From Zonotrichia leucophrys gambelii (lineage: Eukaryota > Chordata > Aves > Passeriformes > Passerellidae): a stretch of 64,000 nucleotides of DNA. Each line of letters begins with the position of its first letter. Positions within the stretch are counted from its first letter, which is position 1. The stretch spans positions 21,265,501 to 21,329,500 of the forward strand of contig NC_088176.1 in the NCBI RefSeq assembly GCF_028769735.1, written 5' to 3'. Shown one piece after another: positions 1-11,080 of this stretch. The notes under the pieces were generated by a model that saw nothing but the letters and a program-made list of their open reading frames with translations, was not told where the DNA came from and did no database searches. The translations under genes and the position numbers were made by a program.

Positions 1-1960
1 AAACTGTCTGTGAAAATAAGAATGGAAAAAAATTAAATTATTAAAGACAGGTTTTTAATATACACAGGGAAGAGATGTTTTAAAGTGAGTCTATCAGGTC
101 ATGCACCTAAGTATTATTTCTGCCCTTGAAAATCTTTCACTTACAATGCTTAATTGGTCTGTGCAAATCCATTGCTTAAAGGTAATTGGACATTTTTATA
201 GAAAGATCAGAAACAAAAACACTCTAGGCTGTTGTTCTAACCATAAAAAAAAAAAAAGAATTATGGAAAGAATATGTTTCAGGGCATCATCCAGCCTCTC
301 TTGAAACTGTGCAAATTCACTTGGTGAAAACAACAGCAGACACAATGAAATGGGTTGTATATGAAGAACTGAGATCTCAAATGTGATATTATGCAGAAAG
401 TAGAGTCAGTACTAAATAAGTAACAGCTCTATGTGTTACCAAGGGTGCACTTTGATTTTGATGAATGTTAAAAGAACCTTTAGCCTTGAAAATAAAGAGG
501 ATAATTTCTCTCTAGGCAATGGCTGCTCGTGAAAGCCATAAAATAAGAGCACTGGAGCCCTAATTTTATAGTGCTTTTTAAATGATTTTCAAATGGTCCA
601 GCTGCTTTGTGCCACAATAGCACAAGGCAGAGATATTTACGCCGGCAATAACAAGCATGCATCAGCCTGCCTGGGCTGCTCTCCACAGGCAGCCTGCAGG
701 AGGTGAAACACACGTGGAAAGGTGGTACTTGCCAATGTGGATTGATCACCATCACACCATGGTCAGAGCAATCCTGGGAAGCTGCTTTTTCCACCCAACA
801 ACTGGATTGTTTTCCTTGTCTGTGTGTGGCTGTGAAGCGCAGGATCTGTGCGGCAGGCAGCGCTGGCTCTATTTTGACACTTGAGAGCCTGCCAGCAGCA
901 CGTGCCTCTTAGGCCCTACTGTCCTTGGCACACGTTCTCCTTTTGGAAACAGGGGGGCAAACTCACCCCTGGGTTACACTGCTGGTTTGGGGTGGGAGTG
1001 TCCACAAGGGCTGGTGTGGCCCCAGATCTGGTGTTCTGATGCAGCACTGCATTACCTTCTCCAGAAATGCATGCATGTGGCAAGAGAACTCTGGTGGCAA
1101 TTCTGCTGAGATGCTGAATTGCCACCAGCAACTTACCCCAGGTATTTTACCTCTGCATATTTAGGACTTCAGTGTAAAACTACAATTTATTTTCCAAGCT
1201 GCTCTAAGATGAAAACTACCCAGGGGTGGTCTATCTTAGCACGCCAATTTGGGTAGTCATTTCAACAGTTCAAAAAAGTTTCAATTTTTTCTTCACAGTC
1301 TCCTCTCCTTGGCAAGACATTGACATAAGACAGGGTACTGGGAGAAATCTGCCTTCTGAGCCAGCAGAATAGGCTATAAAGAGCAGTTCATTTATGAAAT
1401 ATTCCATTAAAATTAAATAACTTTTCTCTTTCCATGTTCACTAGTGATAAAGGCACAGCAATGTTCAAGTAATAAGAATTTTGGTGGGAATGGGAAATGT
1501 TCAGCATGTGAGAAATGTCTAATTTATGGCTGAAAATTTTTTGTATTTGCAATAATTCTCAGGTCCATAAAGCTGGGACAGAGCTGGGCAGAGGGCATGG
1601 CAGGAAGAAGTTACCTCTGGAAAGTCCTCAGCCATTGAGCATCTATTGTCACCAGTGTAGAAAACTGTCTCCCATCTGGGTGACTTGTACGGATTGGGTA
1701 ATATTTTCCCCTTTTCATCTGCTGCTCCAAAGCAGCAAAACAGGTTAGCATCTTTTTGTGTCCAGGGATATACTTAAGAGCTTTAATTTTAAACAGGGGC
1801 CTATTTTCTCTTCGAGTTGAGTTTTGAGAGTTTTAACAAGCAGAATGGACAGCAAATAAGGAATGTATCCCAGAGGAGTACCTAGCACATTTGCTGCCCT
1901 CATTTGACAAACAGATTGAGGAATGAAATGAGCATGCAAAATTCAGAAACATTCTATACC
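1..1960. other. Intergenic DNA, no gene recognised
   Basis: AT-rich DNA with only short open frames. By conserved synteny DUSP29 (DUPD1) should lie to the left on the minus strand, but none of its exons is visible here. The slightly GC-richer part at about 640-1140 shows no exon I can recognise. Confidence 0.6.
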
Positions 1961-2274
1961 CTAAACAGAGAGGAAAAATAGATTTGATGTTAAAGCTTTA
2001 GGTAATGTTCCTTTCATCTTTATCTCATATTCAGATTGTCTGGCATTTCTCTTTGTTGCTTTGTGTTCTTTTAATTTCATGAGTTTAGAGTTTATGTAGG
2101 TGCACACTGTATCTGAGTTCAGTATGTAAACCCTGGAACTTGATGGAATTGCACATGACTGGGTAACTCTTTGGGCAGCATTGCCTAGAGGAAAGTGGCA
2201 GAATAGCATAAGGTAAGCCAGCATAAAGGAAGCAGATCTGCTTTTTCTAAGAATACAGCAAATAAAATTTTTTC
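1961..2274 (-). pseudogene. DUSP13B-like catalytic exon relic
   Basis: The minus-strand translation reads CCILRKSRSASFMLAYLM followed by HFPLGNAA. This lines up residue by residue with [18 protein letters not shown] and HLPLLEAI in the intact DUSP13A exon at 9077-9321. The exon starts after an AG at 2275-2276 in the same phase as the functional exon (two bases completing a codon). The catalytic Cys and Arg positions survive, but the P-loop His has become Cys and the conserved Gly has become Arg. The downstream PNRGFLKHL motif is gone. The frame stays open to 1961 without a stop, so decay shows as substitutions rather than nonsense. By gene order on the minus strand (13A, 13B, DUSP29) this is probably the DUSP13B catalytic exon. 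A fast-diverging expressed gene cannot be excluded. Confidence 0.6.
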
Positions 2275-2339
2275 CTTTCAGAACACAAAGGAATACACAT
2301 AGTGCTGTTCCAGGCTGCACAGAACAGTGCTATGGTCAC

Positions 2340-5300
2340 AGATTGCCTAAGTTTGTATTTTTGCCTCACTTGCATCTCATCTCATCTCTGAGAGATCCAA
2401 TTTACAGCAGCTGAGATAAAGTAGCCTCCAGGGTATTACATACAGCCCTTTCATAAATCAAGAACTGCTTTTTGTTACTAGAGATCTGAGTCCAGAAACA
2501 GAGGAAAACACATGGCATGAGGCTTTGTAAATGGCCAACTGGCATGTCTCTGCAATAGCTCTTTGCAGCTTTTGGCTATTTCTCAAATGTGAAAGTAACT
2601 ATTTTTAGTTATTTTTGTTGCGCATTCTGACAAATCAATACAGAAAAACTGAAAAAAAATTGTGATTTCTGACTGAGAGCTCAAAACTGTCTTCCCTTTT
2701 ATAATTGCTTTTCTTTTTTCTCTCCTGTGATAGAAGATACATTCTGATGATTACTAGTCTCTATGTGTGATCCTTGCCACTGGTGTGGATATGGTTTTGT
2801 TGGTCACTCCTAATCTCTCTAGATCCTGCTGTTTTCCCACATGCCAATGAAGACAATGTCTGTAAGTGGATAATTAGGCTTACTTGAGTGGTTGAGTGAC
2901 ATTTAGTTAATGCTGCTAAAGTAATTTGTGATTGCTTAATGCGAGTGCTGTGTAAGAGCAGCAGTTTACCTTTGGGATAGGGATTCACCATTTGCCCTTG
3001 TTAATGCACGCAGAATGTACAGAAATGTGCAACAAGGTCAAAGTTGATTGTGTCCACTATGAAAGCTCATGATAACAAGTGGCTCAGGTTATCTTGTTGC
3101 CTTGTAATGTATTCCTGTCTGTAGAGCCCAGTGTCCACCACACTCTGAGACATTTTTCCCCTTTGAGAAGTGTAAGAAAAAGTAAAGTAGTAGAAGAATG
3201 ATACAAGGTTGCAATTTCTGTATATACTCATATCTGGAAATGCAGAATTCCGAGTTATTTCACTTCTGAAAATAAGTAAGTTTAACAAGTTTTACTGACT
3301 TCAGTTGGCCACAATCTCATTGAGGACTGCTAGTCCAAACAACCTACACAAATTCACCTCAGGAGGTAGCTCTATAACTGGACTTGAAATATGTATGTTG
3401 AACACACTAAGGTTTTAGCATAGCTTCTAACTGTACAATGTTCCTTTGCTGAAGTGATATTAGCTTTGCTGATCCTGTTAAACTCCAGTTAATAAACCTA
3501 CCTGCTTAAGATCAGCATAAAGTTTGACTTCAGCAGGATATTTTACATATTGTGCCCTCAGCTGCTTATATAGCACTTCAGAAAACATTGTACCTTTAAA
3601 CCCAAAGGGTCTTGGCCTTGGCCTTGTATATCAGCAATGGCTGATAGCCAGACAAATATTTAATAATCAGTTTGTTGACAACTTCAAAGTCCTCCAGGAT
3701 GAAAGTCATCATGTTAAGTCAGCCATCCTTACTTTATTTTATGATATATTTAACTTGTTTAAAGATGCTGAACATCAGATTTCTGATAAAGGCATATGGA
3801 GAAATACTTCTTATAAAATACAGCACTAATTCTAGATTGATCTTTGATTTCCAAGTAGCTGCTCAGAAACTGCACATAAATGGTTCCACAGAAATGAGAA
3901 GTGACAGTGTATGGTACTGCTCTGGGTTATTTTAGCTCTGGCACAAGTCCTGATGCTGGCATGGGTTTGCTCAGTAACAGAAACATCCATTGTTTATTAA
4001 CTTCACTTAGTACTGGGTTGGGCCCTAAATGCACATACTCTCTCCATTCCTATCTCATGAAGAGCCCATGAAACCTCATTCTCAGGTGTTGTCCCTATTT
4101 GTTTTATTGATGTTGGCACAATGAACAAAATTGCATCTGTAGTGCTTGATCAACTTCCAGTTTCACTGTTTGGAGTCTGTAACTCGTATTTAAGCTGATA
4201 TTAGTGATCAGCTGTTCCATTAACAAAGAAACCTGTTTACATTTTTATTTCTGTTAGCTGAATGTTCTCAAAGTTCATCTTTTCCTTACTACACATACAC
4301 ACTGTTGTTATCTACATATTTTTTCATTATATTCTCTACCATTTCTTTCCACCTACAAGACAGAATGTGATTGAAAGAAACATTCGAGCATAGTTTGGAA
4401 CATGTATATTCACAGGCATTTAAAGGAGGTCTTGAGACTGCACATAAAAGGCTGTCTAAAATCAAATGTTGCTGTTAAGAGAACACCATTTCAGTGATGT
4501 TTTTCTTAAATCTTTGCGTGTACTGCCAGTCAGGCTCAATTCTACAAATCCCTGTTTCTGCACATGGTTCTAAGAAGTAATAGAGTTAATTTCCAAGTGT
4601 AGTTACAAGGTTTAACCGGAAAGGCAAGGGTCGGTTTGGCACTCTCCTGGCGAAGGCAGGAGTTCAGCAAAGCGCTGCCCATGGTTGTGGCTTCTGCCAG
4701 GGCCCCGTGCTGCTGGCTGTCCCCAGCCGCAGGGCACAGGGCCACCTGCCGGCTGCCACGCTCCAGCCAGGCACATCGGGAAGCTTGCAGCCATTAGTAA
4801 AACCAAGTTTTGTAAATGCAGATTATTCCCCCCATGTCACCTAGCTCATTTTTGGCTTTGCTCTTTCACAGCTAAAAGAATGGCCACTTTAGCTGTAATC
4901 AGTGGGCAATCAGCAGGGTTTTTAGTATCCACTGTTTCTCTCCTGTAGGAATTATTGTAATTTCTAGATATTTCAACAAGTTTGCAACCTGATGATGGTG
5001 AAAAAACCCTTGTTTTGGCATAACACTGGGCACTAGGCCTGTTGAGTGCAGATGACTGCATGCTTTCTCTGTCCTCAGAGTGAAACACCCATCTGCACAG
5101 TTTTCAGAAATAGTGAAGTCTGCTGGCATTCAGAATATCCACAGATTTGTCAAAATTTCAACTGCAAATCAAGTTGTCATATAAACAGCCAAAATCAGAA
5201 TACTTTTTAATGTGAAAATTTCCATTCTAGTTAAAATTACACCAAAAAAGGTAAAAACCAATTGTTCAATTTTAAGGCTGCTTAGCACCATAAGCCTATC

Positions 5301-5585
5301 TTGTGCTTTGTATGGTAAATGCTGTAGCATTTATAAAATCCACATGTTGCACAATTATGAATAAATACAAAGCAATAAAAAGAGTCGAATTCTCTTTTTA
5401 ATTGTTTTTCTGTGCAGTAGGTTCTTTCTTTAATGGATAGTCCTTTTGCTTTCTTCTGTGCTAACCTTGTCTGTTTTAAGGCAATGAAGTTTACCAATGC
5501 TAATTATATAAAGCTGGACAGCACATGTTAATGAGCACTGTATTCCCCAGCCCTTCAGAACAGCTCAGCCTCAAATAACACTTAC
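2340..5585. other. Spacer between the two phosphatase exon relics
   Basis: This would be intronic DNA of the DUSP13B-like relic. I looked on the minus strand for a middle exon (motifs like [10 protein letters not shown] and [13 protein letters not shown]) and found no convincing match, which supports pseudogene status. A GC-richer patch at about 4,600-4,800 gives several overlapping open frames that look like nothing known. Confidence 0.45.
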
Positions 5586-5704
5586 ATATTGCCTATGTAG
5601 AGATTAGGCCACTCTTCACCCACGTGATTTAATTCCACCTTGCAGCTGTCCAAAATATCTGGCAGTTCCTGAGCAGAGGGAGTGCCAGGCTCAGACACTC
5701 CTGG
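5586..5704 (-). pseudogene. DUSP13B-like first common exon relic
   Basis: The minus-strand translation ends LNHVGEEWPNLYIGN and is cut by a GTAAG donor at 5585-5581. It matches [14 protein letters not shown] at the end of DUSP13A coding exon 1 (10570-10730). The donor falls in the same codon phase, with two bases left over. Upstream the frame reads TPSAQELPDILDS, like the TPS-x-x-EL-x-x-IL lead-in typical of DUSP13B. The D to G and V to E changes in the otherwise conserved HVDEVWP motif suggest relaxed constraint. An in-frame stop lies about 60 bases upstream with no ATG after it, so any true N-terminus would come from another exon. Paired with the relic at 1961-2274. Confidence 0.6.
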
Positions 5705-8519
5705 GCTGACGGGGTCTGTCTTCAGGTGCTGACCCCTTTGGAGGCCTCATGCAGGGTCAGGCAGAGCAGGGAGGGCCTGCTGGCAGCCGCTGCTGTGGAA
5801 TGCACAGGGAGGGTTTTGCTGAAGCAGGCTCTTTCTGCAGCTTGATGTTCCCAAGCAGGTGGCTGACTCTAAATACAGCTCGCGCCTTGACGCCTCCCTG
5901 CATTAGCTCAGCACTACGTCCCTGATGCAATGGGGAACAGCCAGAAAAATGAACCTTCTGCTTTAAGTGAATCTTATGCAAAAAAATGCTACTCCCTTCC
6001 TCACATAAGCTATGGTGCTGTTCCTGCCAGCACAGAGCTTTCCCTGTGAAAGAAATGTCAGTGCAACTGAGACGCAGTCCCAAGTGCCTCATGTGACCCA
6101 GTTCTAATAATAAGCTACCAGGAAAGAGGGGACAGCACAGCTTGAGGGCGAGTTCAAAATAAACACCATGAGAACACTGGTCCTGGGCCTTACCCAAGGT
6201 TCACCAAGCCCACTGTCTTGTGCTTGACTGTGGCTGAAAGTGAATGCCTACAAAATGTAAGAACACACAAGCATGAATTATATTTGTGTATATAATAATA
6301 ACAATAATAACACTCTCCCAGCTTCCAGCTGCAGTTTATAAGCTTGCTGACCTGGATGGAGTTTCTAAGTATTTGGTAACCCTGAATGGATTTCTGTCCC
6401 TCAAACATTTCCACTTCAATGTCTATAGGCTTTTACTCTCTGCAGCACCCTGTGGCAAGTGTTACACAGCTCATGTAAACCCCTCCCTTTCTTTCAGACC
6501 TGATTTCTACTGACTTCATCTGATGCCCTCGGTTCTTGTACTGGAAAATAAAAGGAAGAGACGTTTTCACTGGAACTCTACATGGGTCCCTTCAGGTGAC
6601 ACTGGTTTTGTGATTGCTGTAAGCAGATTTAAGTCTGCCAGAGCTGTAGTGGGGACAGTTCCTCTCACTTGCACCTTCTCCCAGGTTGTGTAGACCCTCT
6701 TGACAAATGTGTATTTTCTGAATGAAGTGCCACTGGGGAGGCAGTATTTTTCCTTCATTTTGGTTCCTTAATATAATTTGCCAAACTAACATTCAAAATA
6801 CAAGTTTTTATGCTGATAGTGGAAAGCAGTGAAGTACTAATGTCATGTCGCATCATGATGTGAATTAGGGATAGTGTAATTGACAGGTGAGGAGGTCCCT
6901 TTTCCTCTTAGCACATTGCAGCAGATAATGCTTTCTGTTTTAAGAAGTTGCAGTTCTGCTTTTGCTTATGTTGACTGGAAGTTTTCCCCCTGCACAAATG
7001 TGCACTCAAAGTAAATCTGTATATAAAGACACAATACAGGCAGGCAGGAAACACTGCAACAAGCAACACTGACTCCACAGATTAAAAGCACTTCTGTGAT
7101 TTGACAATGCCCTTGAAAAAAGTTTCTACCTAATTCATTCCTTGCACTGAGGTAAGTAAGTCATGCTTACAAGATCACTACCATGCCATTGGTGGCATGG
7201 ATGCCCAACTGGCTCAGCTTCACTCTGTGCTCTTCCCTTCCCTGCCCCTGGTGACACAATACTCTCCCAGGATGAGCAGTATCTTCAAGAGCAGGTACTA
7301 ATTTACAACAGGAGCAGCTTTCACAGCTGTGGCTTTGTAGGACAGATGCTCAGAGGCATGCAAAACATTATCCTGATGGGAGGATTCCATTAATCTTGCT
7401 CACATATGTCTAATTTTGCCCAGCCTAAAGCCATTAAGATGCATTATTTCACTCACATGAATTTCAGATTTTTCAATGCTGTGTCTTCAAAAGGTTTCCA
7501 GACTAAAACCTACTGTAATGTGAATGAAGTATAAATTATAATGAAATATTAACTCATATAAATACCTATTAATTTTTATGGTGAACTTCAAAGCAAACAA
7601 AGCTCCTCCTCCACTGCTCTGCTGCTTTGTGAGGTATAAAGATTGTCCTAGCACTGTTAGGTTTTAAAATGTGATTTCCTATTTGATCTTTCACTGATCA
7701 GTGGAGCTCTTTTGCAACACTTAGGAAAATCTCAACAGTCAAACTGATGTCTGAAAGGATCTTAAATGTGCTTATTTTGCAAAGCACTTGTGTACAGTGA
7801 AATAGGGAGGGATTTCTACATTCTTCTAAATGCTAGGCAGAATCAGCATTCATGTCATAACCTCTGAAAGAATGAATAAGGAAATGTGGTCTGGAAAGGA
7901 AGAGGTTCAGCTCCCAAGTCACCATTATATTAGTCTTCTAATAACCTTGCAAGTCTCTTACAGCAGAGAATAAAATGATCAGAACTGATGTTTCAAATGC
8001 AAACAAGCAAGCAGAAATGTATTTACTTAATCTGTCAGGGAATCTTTTAAGGTCAACTAATCAATAAATCCAACCAGCAGCAAAGGGCAAAACCAAATTT
8101 GATCATCACTTCATGGTTCACCACAAGGTAACAAGCTAATTTTAAGGCAGAGTGTGGTAGCATGAATTTCAAATGCTGTTGCTGTATTAAAAATCACATT
8201 GGTCTAAGTACTGTTTAACTGGTGACAGGAAAACTGACATCCTCAAAACATCTTAAAACAAATTTGTATCAATTAGGCCAAGCCCCTGATGTAAGCTAAA
8301 TGTCTACCTGATATTAAATCACAGGTGATCCAAAGCCACTGACACAGAACTGATTTGGGATAATTTGGAGTGCAAGACAACTGAGGAGTCCAACTTACAA
8401 AATGCTTTGAAGACATGACATAGTCTTTTTAACATTCTCAATATACTACATGATATACATTATCTTTTTGAAAACATATTTAACAAAAAAAGACTCGTGG
8501 GGTTTGCTGACCCAGGCTG
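5705..8519. other. Intergenic DNA
   Basis: No gene recognised. It holds a short AAT/AAC microsatellite at about 6291-6312 and a small inverted repeat around 7182-7200. The minus-strand open frame at 5757-6197 lies just upstream of the DUSP13B-like exon relic; I see no phosphatase motif in it. Confidence 0.5.
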
Positions 8520-8536
8520 CAGAAGTATCACAAACA

Positions 8537-8542
8537 TTTATT
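8537..8542 (-). terminator. DUSP13A: Poly(A) signal of DUSP13A
   Basis: AATAAA on the minus strand (TTTATT on the plus strand), the first canonical hexamer after the DUSP13A stop codon at 9077. It gives a 3' UTR of about 0.55 kb. Confidence 0.5.
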
Positions 8543-9076
8543 CTGATGGTGTGGGTCTTGTGGCTGACACACCATAATATTTAGCAGACCAGAAATAGAG
8601 GAACATTTCTGTAGGAGTGCCTGGGCTCTTAATAAACTGTCCTTGTCACATCATCAGGCCTGAAACTGAAACACTAAATTTTTCTTAGGAGAAATGCATG
8701 TTAGAACTCTAACCAAACTGAGAAAGATTATTATGTTACACTCCCAAGTAAAAGGGACTCAAGCATCCTTTACAGCTAGATGCAAATATTGAACTTGCCT
8801 CTGGCACGAGCAGAAACCAGGGACAAACTTGGTCTGTCTTAACCACTCCAGTGGATTCATCCAGTAGGACCACTCAAGGCACAGCAGTTCCACCCTGTGC
8901 AGTGGTAATGGTGCTGCTGTTGGCTGTGCTGGTTTTGGAGGAACTGAGCTATCAGAATTAATCCATTTATCATTCTCTTGGCCATTTATGTCTATGCATA
9001 ATTGTCTTCATTTTTGTAATGTGCACTGATCATGGGAAGTTGTATGTGCACAGCTGTTCTGAAGGATGAAACTCAC

Positions 9077-9321
9077 TCAAGTGAATGTAGATGGGGTTGC
9101 CTGTTCAGCAGTCCTTCCTTTGTTCCAGTCCTTCCTCTGCCGTAGCTGAGCATCCAGGTTTCGCAGGTGCTTCAGAAAACCACGGTTGGGTGAAATCCAT
9201 CGATGCTCCTTCACTGTCTTGATGGCTTCAAGTAACGGGAGGTGGTGATTTATCATGAGATATGCTAAGACTAGAGAAGCTGATCTGCTTACTCCAACTG
9301 CACAGTGTACCAATATTTTGG
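9077..9321 (-). CDS. DUSP13A: DUSP13A coding exon 3 (catalytic loop and C-terminus)
   Basis: Encodes residues 127-207, starting [16 protein letters not shown]. The acceptor sits behind a run of about 15 T on the minus strand (A-run at 9327-9342). The stop is TGA at 9079-9077. The last residues are basic then polar and have no counterpart I know in the mammalian protein. Confidence 0.92.
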
Positions 9322-10730
9322 CTAGTAAAAAAAAAAAAAAAATGCAACCATCAAGAGAAGCAATACAGTGGATGAAGTTTAATTTAAATGTTTTCCTCTT
9401 CTGATAAATCACGTGAACTGCTAATTAGTTAGTCTAATTTGCCATTGTTACAGTCACTTGTATGAGAAATGCCATGAGACCCAAACTGATTCCGGAAATA
9501 CTGGTAAATCAAAGAAAACCCTCTCAGAGTAATGAAGCTGTTGTGTTTGGACCATGAGGAAAAGAAGACCCATTAGTTTCAGCAGGTTGGCTTATGCAAG
9601 GAAGAATGCTAAAATCTGCTTCTTGGAGGCCCAGCCTTGCAGGCTCTGTTCACACCAGAGACTCATCTGCAACCTAGGAACCTCTTTATACAGGTGATTG
9701 CAGAAATCAGGACATTAGTCTTTTTATTCATTTGTTCTTGCAATAAGACGGTCTCAAAGGAGGGTGTCCATTCCCAATCAGAAGCATGTTTTTGCTTCTC
9801 CCCTTTGGAATGAGCTTTACCTTTCAAATAATTTTCTGTCTCCTCCCCAGGCTCTCTCCTGCACAGTTCATCTATTTTGTCACATCAGCTCTAGTCAGAG
9901 CTATACCCACATACACAGCACTGCCTTCTCCTGCCACCCACCGCACAGGTGACCAGCACCTGGCAGGACACCATGCAGTGACTTGTCCACCACTGAGCTT
10001 TGTGGAGCTGACCTGTTACATGAGGTTGCTGACTCGCATCAAAATGTGACCAACAATAATTTCATACCTCCTGGTGTGTTCAAGGCATTGTGGATAAATT
10101 GTGCAGCAGAGAAAAAGAACTGGCTGATATCAAAGCTTGGCAGGTCATGGGCGGGTACACCATAATAATCAATGGTTGCTCCATAAAAGTCCTGGCCTCC
10201 GTGGCTGTATGATGTGCCATGGGCAGCATTTAAAACATGGGTCACACCCATCTTCCACAAAACAAATCTATTGTTTGCTGTTACTCTAAGGAAAAGACAA
10301 AGACAAATCAAGATGGGTGCAGTGATATTCACAGAGCAGAAGCACTGAGATTGCATCTCCCAAACCACTGCTGGAGGACCAGCCTATGCATCGATTCTAA
10401 GGGCTAATGGAGAAGGGAATACCAGCTTAGTCATAATTTTATCTCGGAAATCGTGCTGTCTGCAGCGTAAACGACAGCAATTAACAAAACTATGAGCTGT
10501 CTAAAGCCGCACCCATGAGGCACACTAACAGAAGGTATGGCAGAGGTGTGTCCATAAAGCTGTACTTACAGGTCCCCTAAGAAGAGATTAGGCCATACTT
10601 CATCAACGTGATTGCAAGAGGGCCGCCCAGTGTTCAGGAGCTGCTCTATTTCCTTGAGGGAGGGGACATCCTCCGGGCATGTCCCAGCGCCTTCAGGGTC
10701 CTGGGTGCCCGGCGCCCCGGCGCCAGCCAT
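9077..10730 (-). CDS. DUSP13A: Dual-specificity phosphatase 13A (MDSP type), 3 coding exons, 207 aa
   Basis: Atypical small dual-specificity phosphatase of the cysteine-phosphatase superfamily; the mammalian orthologue is muscle-enriched. Coding exons are 10730-10570, 10285-10068 and 9321-9077, all with GT-AG borders and consistent phases (161 + 218 + 245 nt). The protein opens [14 protein letters not shown]. Residues 24-54 carry [16 protein letters not shown] and [12 protein letters not shown], the substrate-recognition lead-in. Residues 68-76 read VTHVLNAAH. The general-acid loop [12 protein letters not shown] places Asp101. The signature loop HCAVGVSRS gives nucleophile Cys133 and Arg139. 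The region after the loop ends [21 protein letters not shown]. Similarity to DUSP13A (TANNRF, NTPGAK, HRW-PNRGFL) is clearly higher than to DUSP13B or DUSP29. The C-terminal tail is some 15-20 residues longer than I expect for the mammalian protein. The ATG at 10730 is chosen because it gives a human-like N-terminal length; the frame is open further upstream. Confidence 0.93.
10068..10285 (-). CDS. DUSP13A: DUSP13A coding exon 2
   Basis: Encodes residues 54-126 from [14 protein letters not shown] to NALNTPG, including the general-acid loop with Asp101. Acceptor CTTAG before 10285; donor GTATGA after 10068. The split codon joins G to CC as Ala, reproducing the expected TPGAK junction. Confidence 0.93.
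10570..10730 (-). CDS. DUSP13A: DUSP13A coding exon 1
   Basis: Encodes residues 1-53, ending [12 protein letters not shown] before donor GTAAGT at 10569. It lies in a GC-rich patch. An upstream in-frame ATG at 11051 exists, but the extra sequence is low-complexity Ala/Gly/Pro/Arg, so the ATG at 10730 is preferred. Confidence 0.85.
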
Positions 10731-11080
10731 GCTGAGATCCGGGGCGAGACGCCGCTCCCTCCCGCCGGCCGGAGCAAGGCACAGAGCGGCACAGGGGCGC
10801 TGCCAGCCCCGCTCGGTGCCAGGGGGGCTGCGAGACGGGCTGGGGCAGGTGCGGGCAGCCAGGCATGCCTGTCCCAGGGCTGGCCGCTCGCCTCTGCCCT
10901 GCCCCGACCGCCACAGCCGCTGCAAACACATGCAGGTACCAAACCGGGCATTGCTGGGTCCAGCCTGCCTCTCTGGGCTCGTCTCCAGAGCCGCACTGTT
11001 CTGCCACGCAGCAGCCTTGTCCTTGTGGCACAGCCCCTGCCCCCAGGACACGCACTAACCCTGTGTGACTGTCCCCAGCC
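10600..11080 (-). promoter_or_regulatory. DUSP13A: GC-rich patch around the DUSP13A start
   Basis: A local rise in GC and CpG covers coding exon 1 and the 300 bases upstream, giving long open frames on both strands that are composition artefacts. It probably includes the 5' UTR and proximal promoter. No clear TATA box or initiator could be assigned. Confidence 0.45.

Noticed and set aside
2340..2460. Weak match to the middle DUSP exon (minus strand YVIPWRLLYLS versus [14 protein letters not shown])
   Set aside because: Only a few aligned residues, no THVLNAAH block and no proper splice borders.
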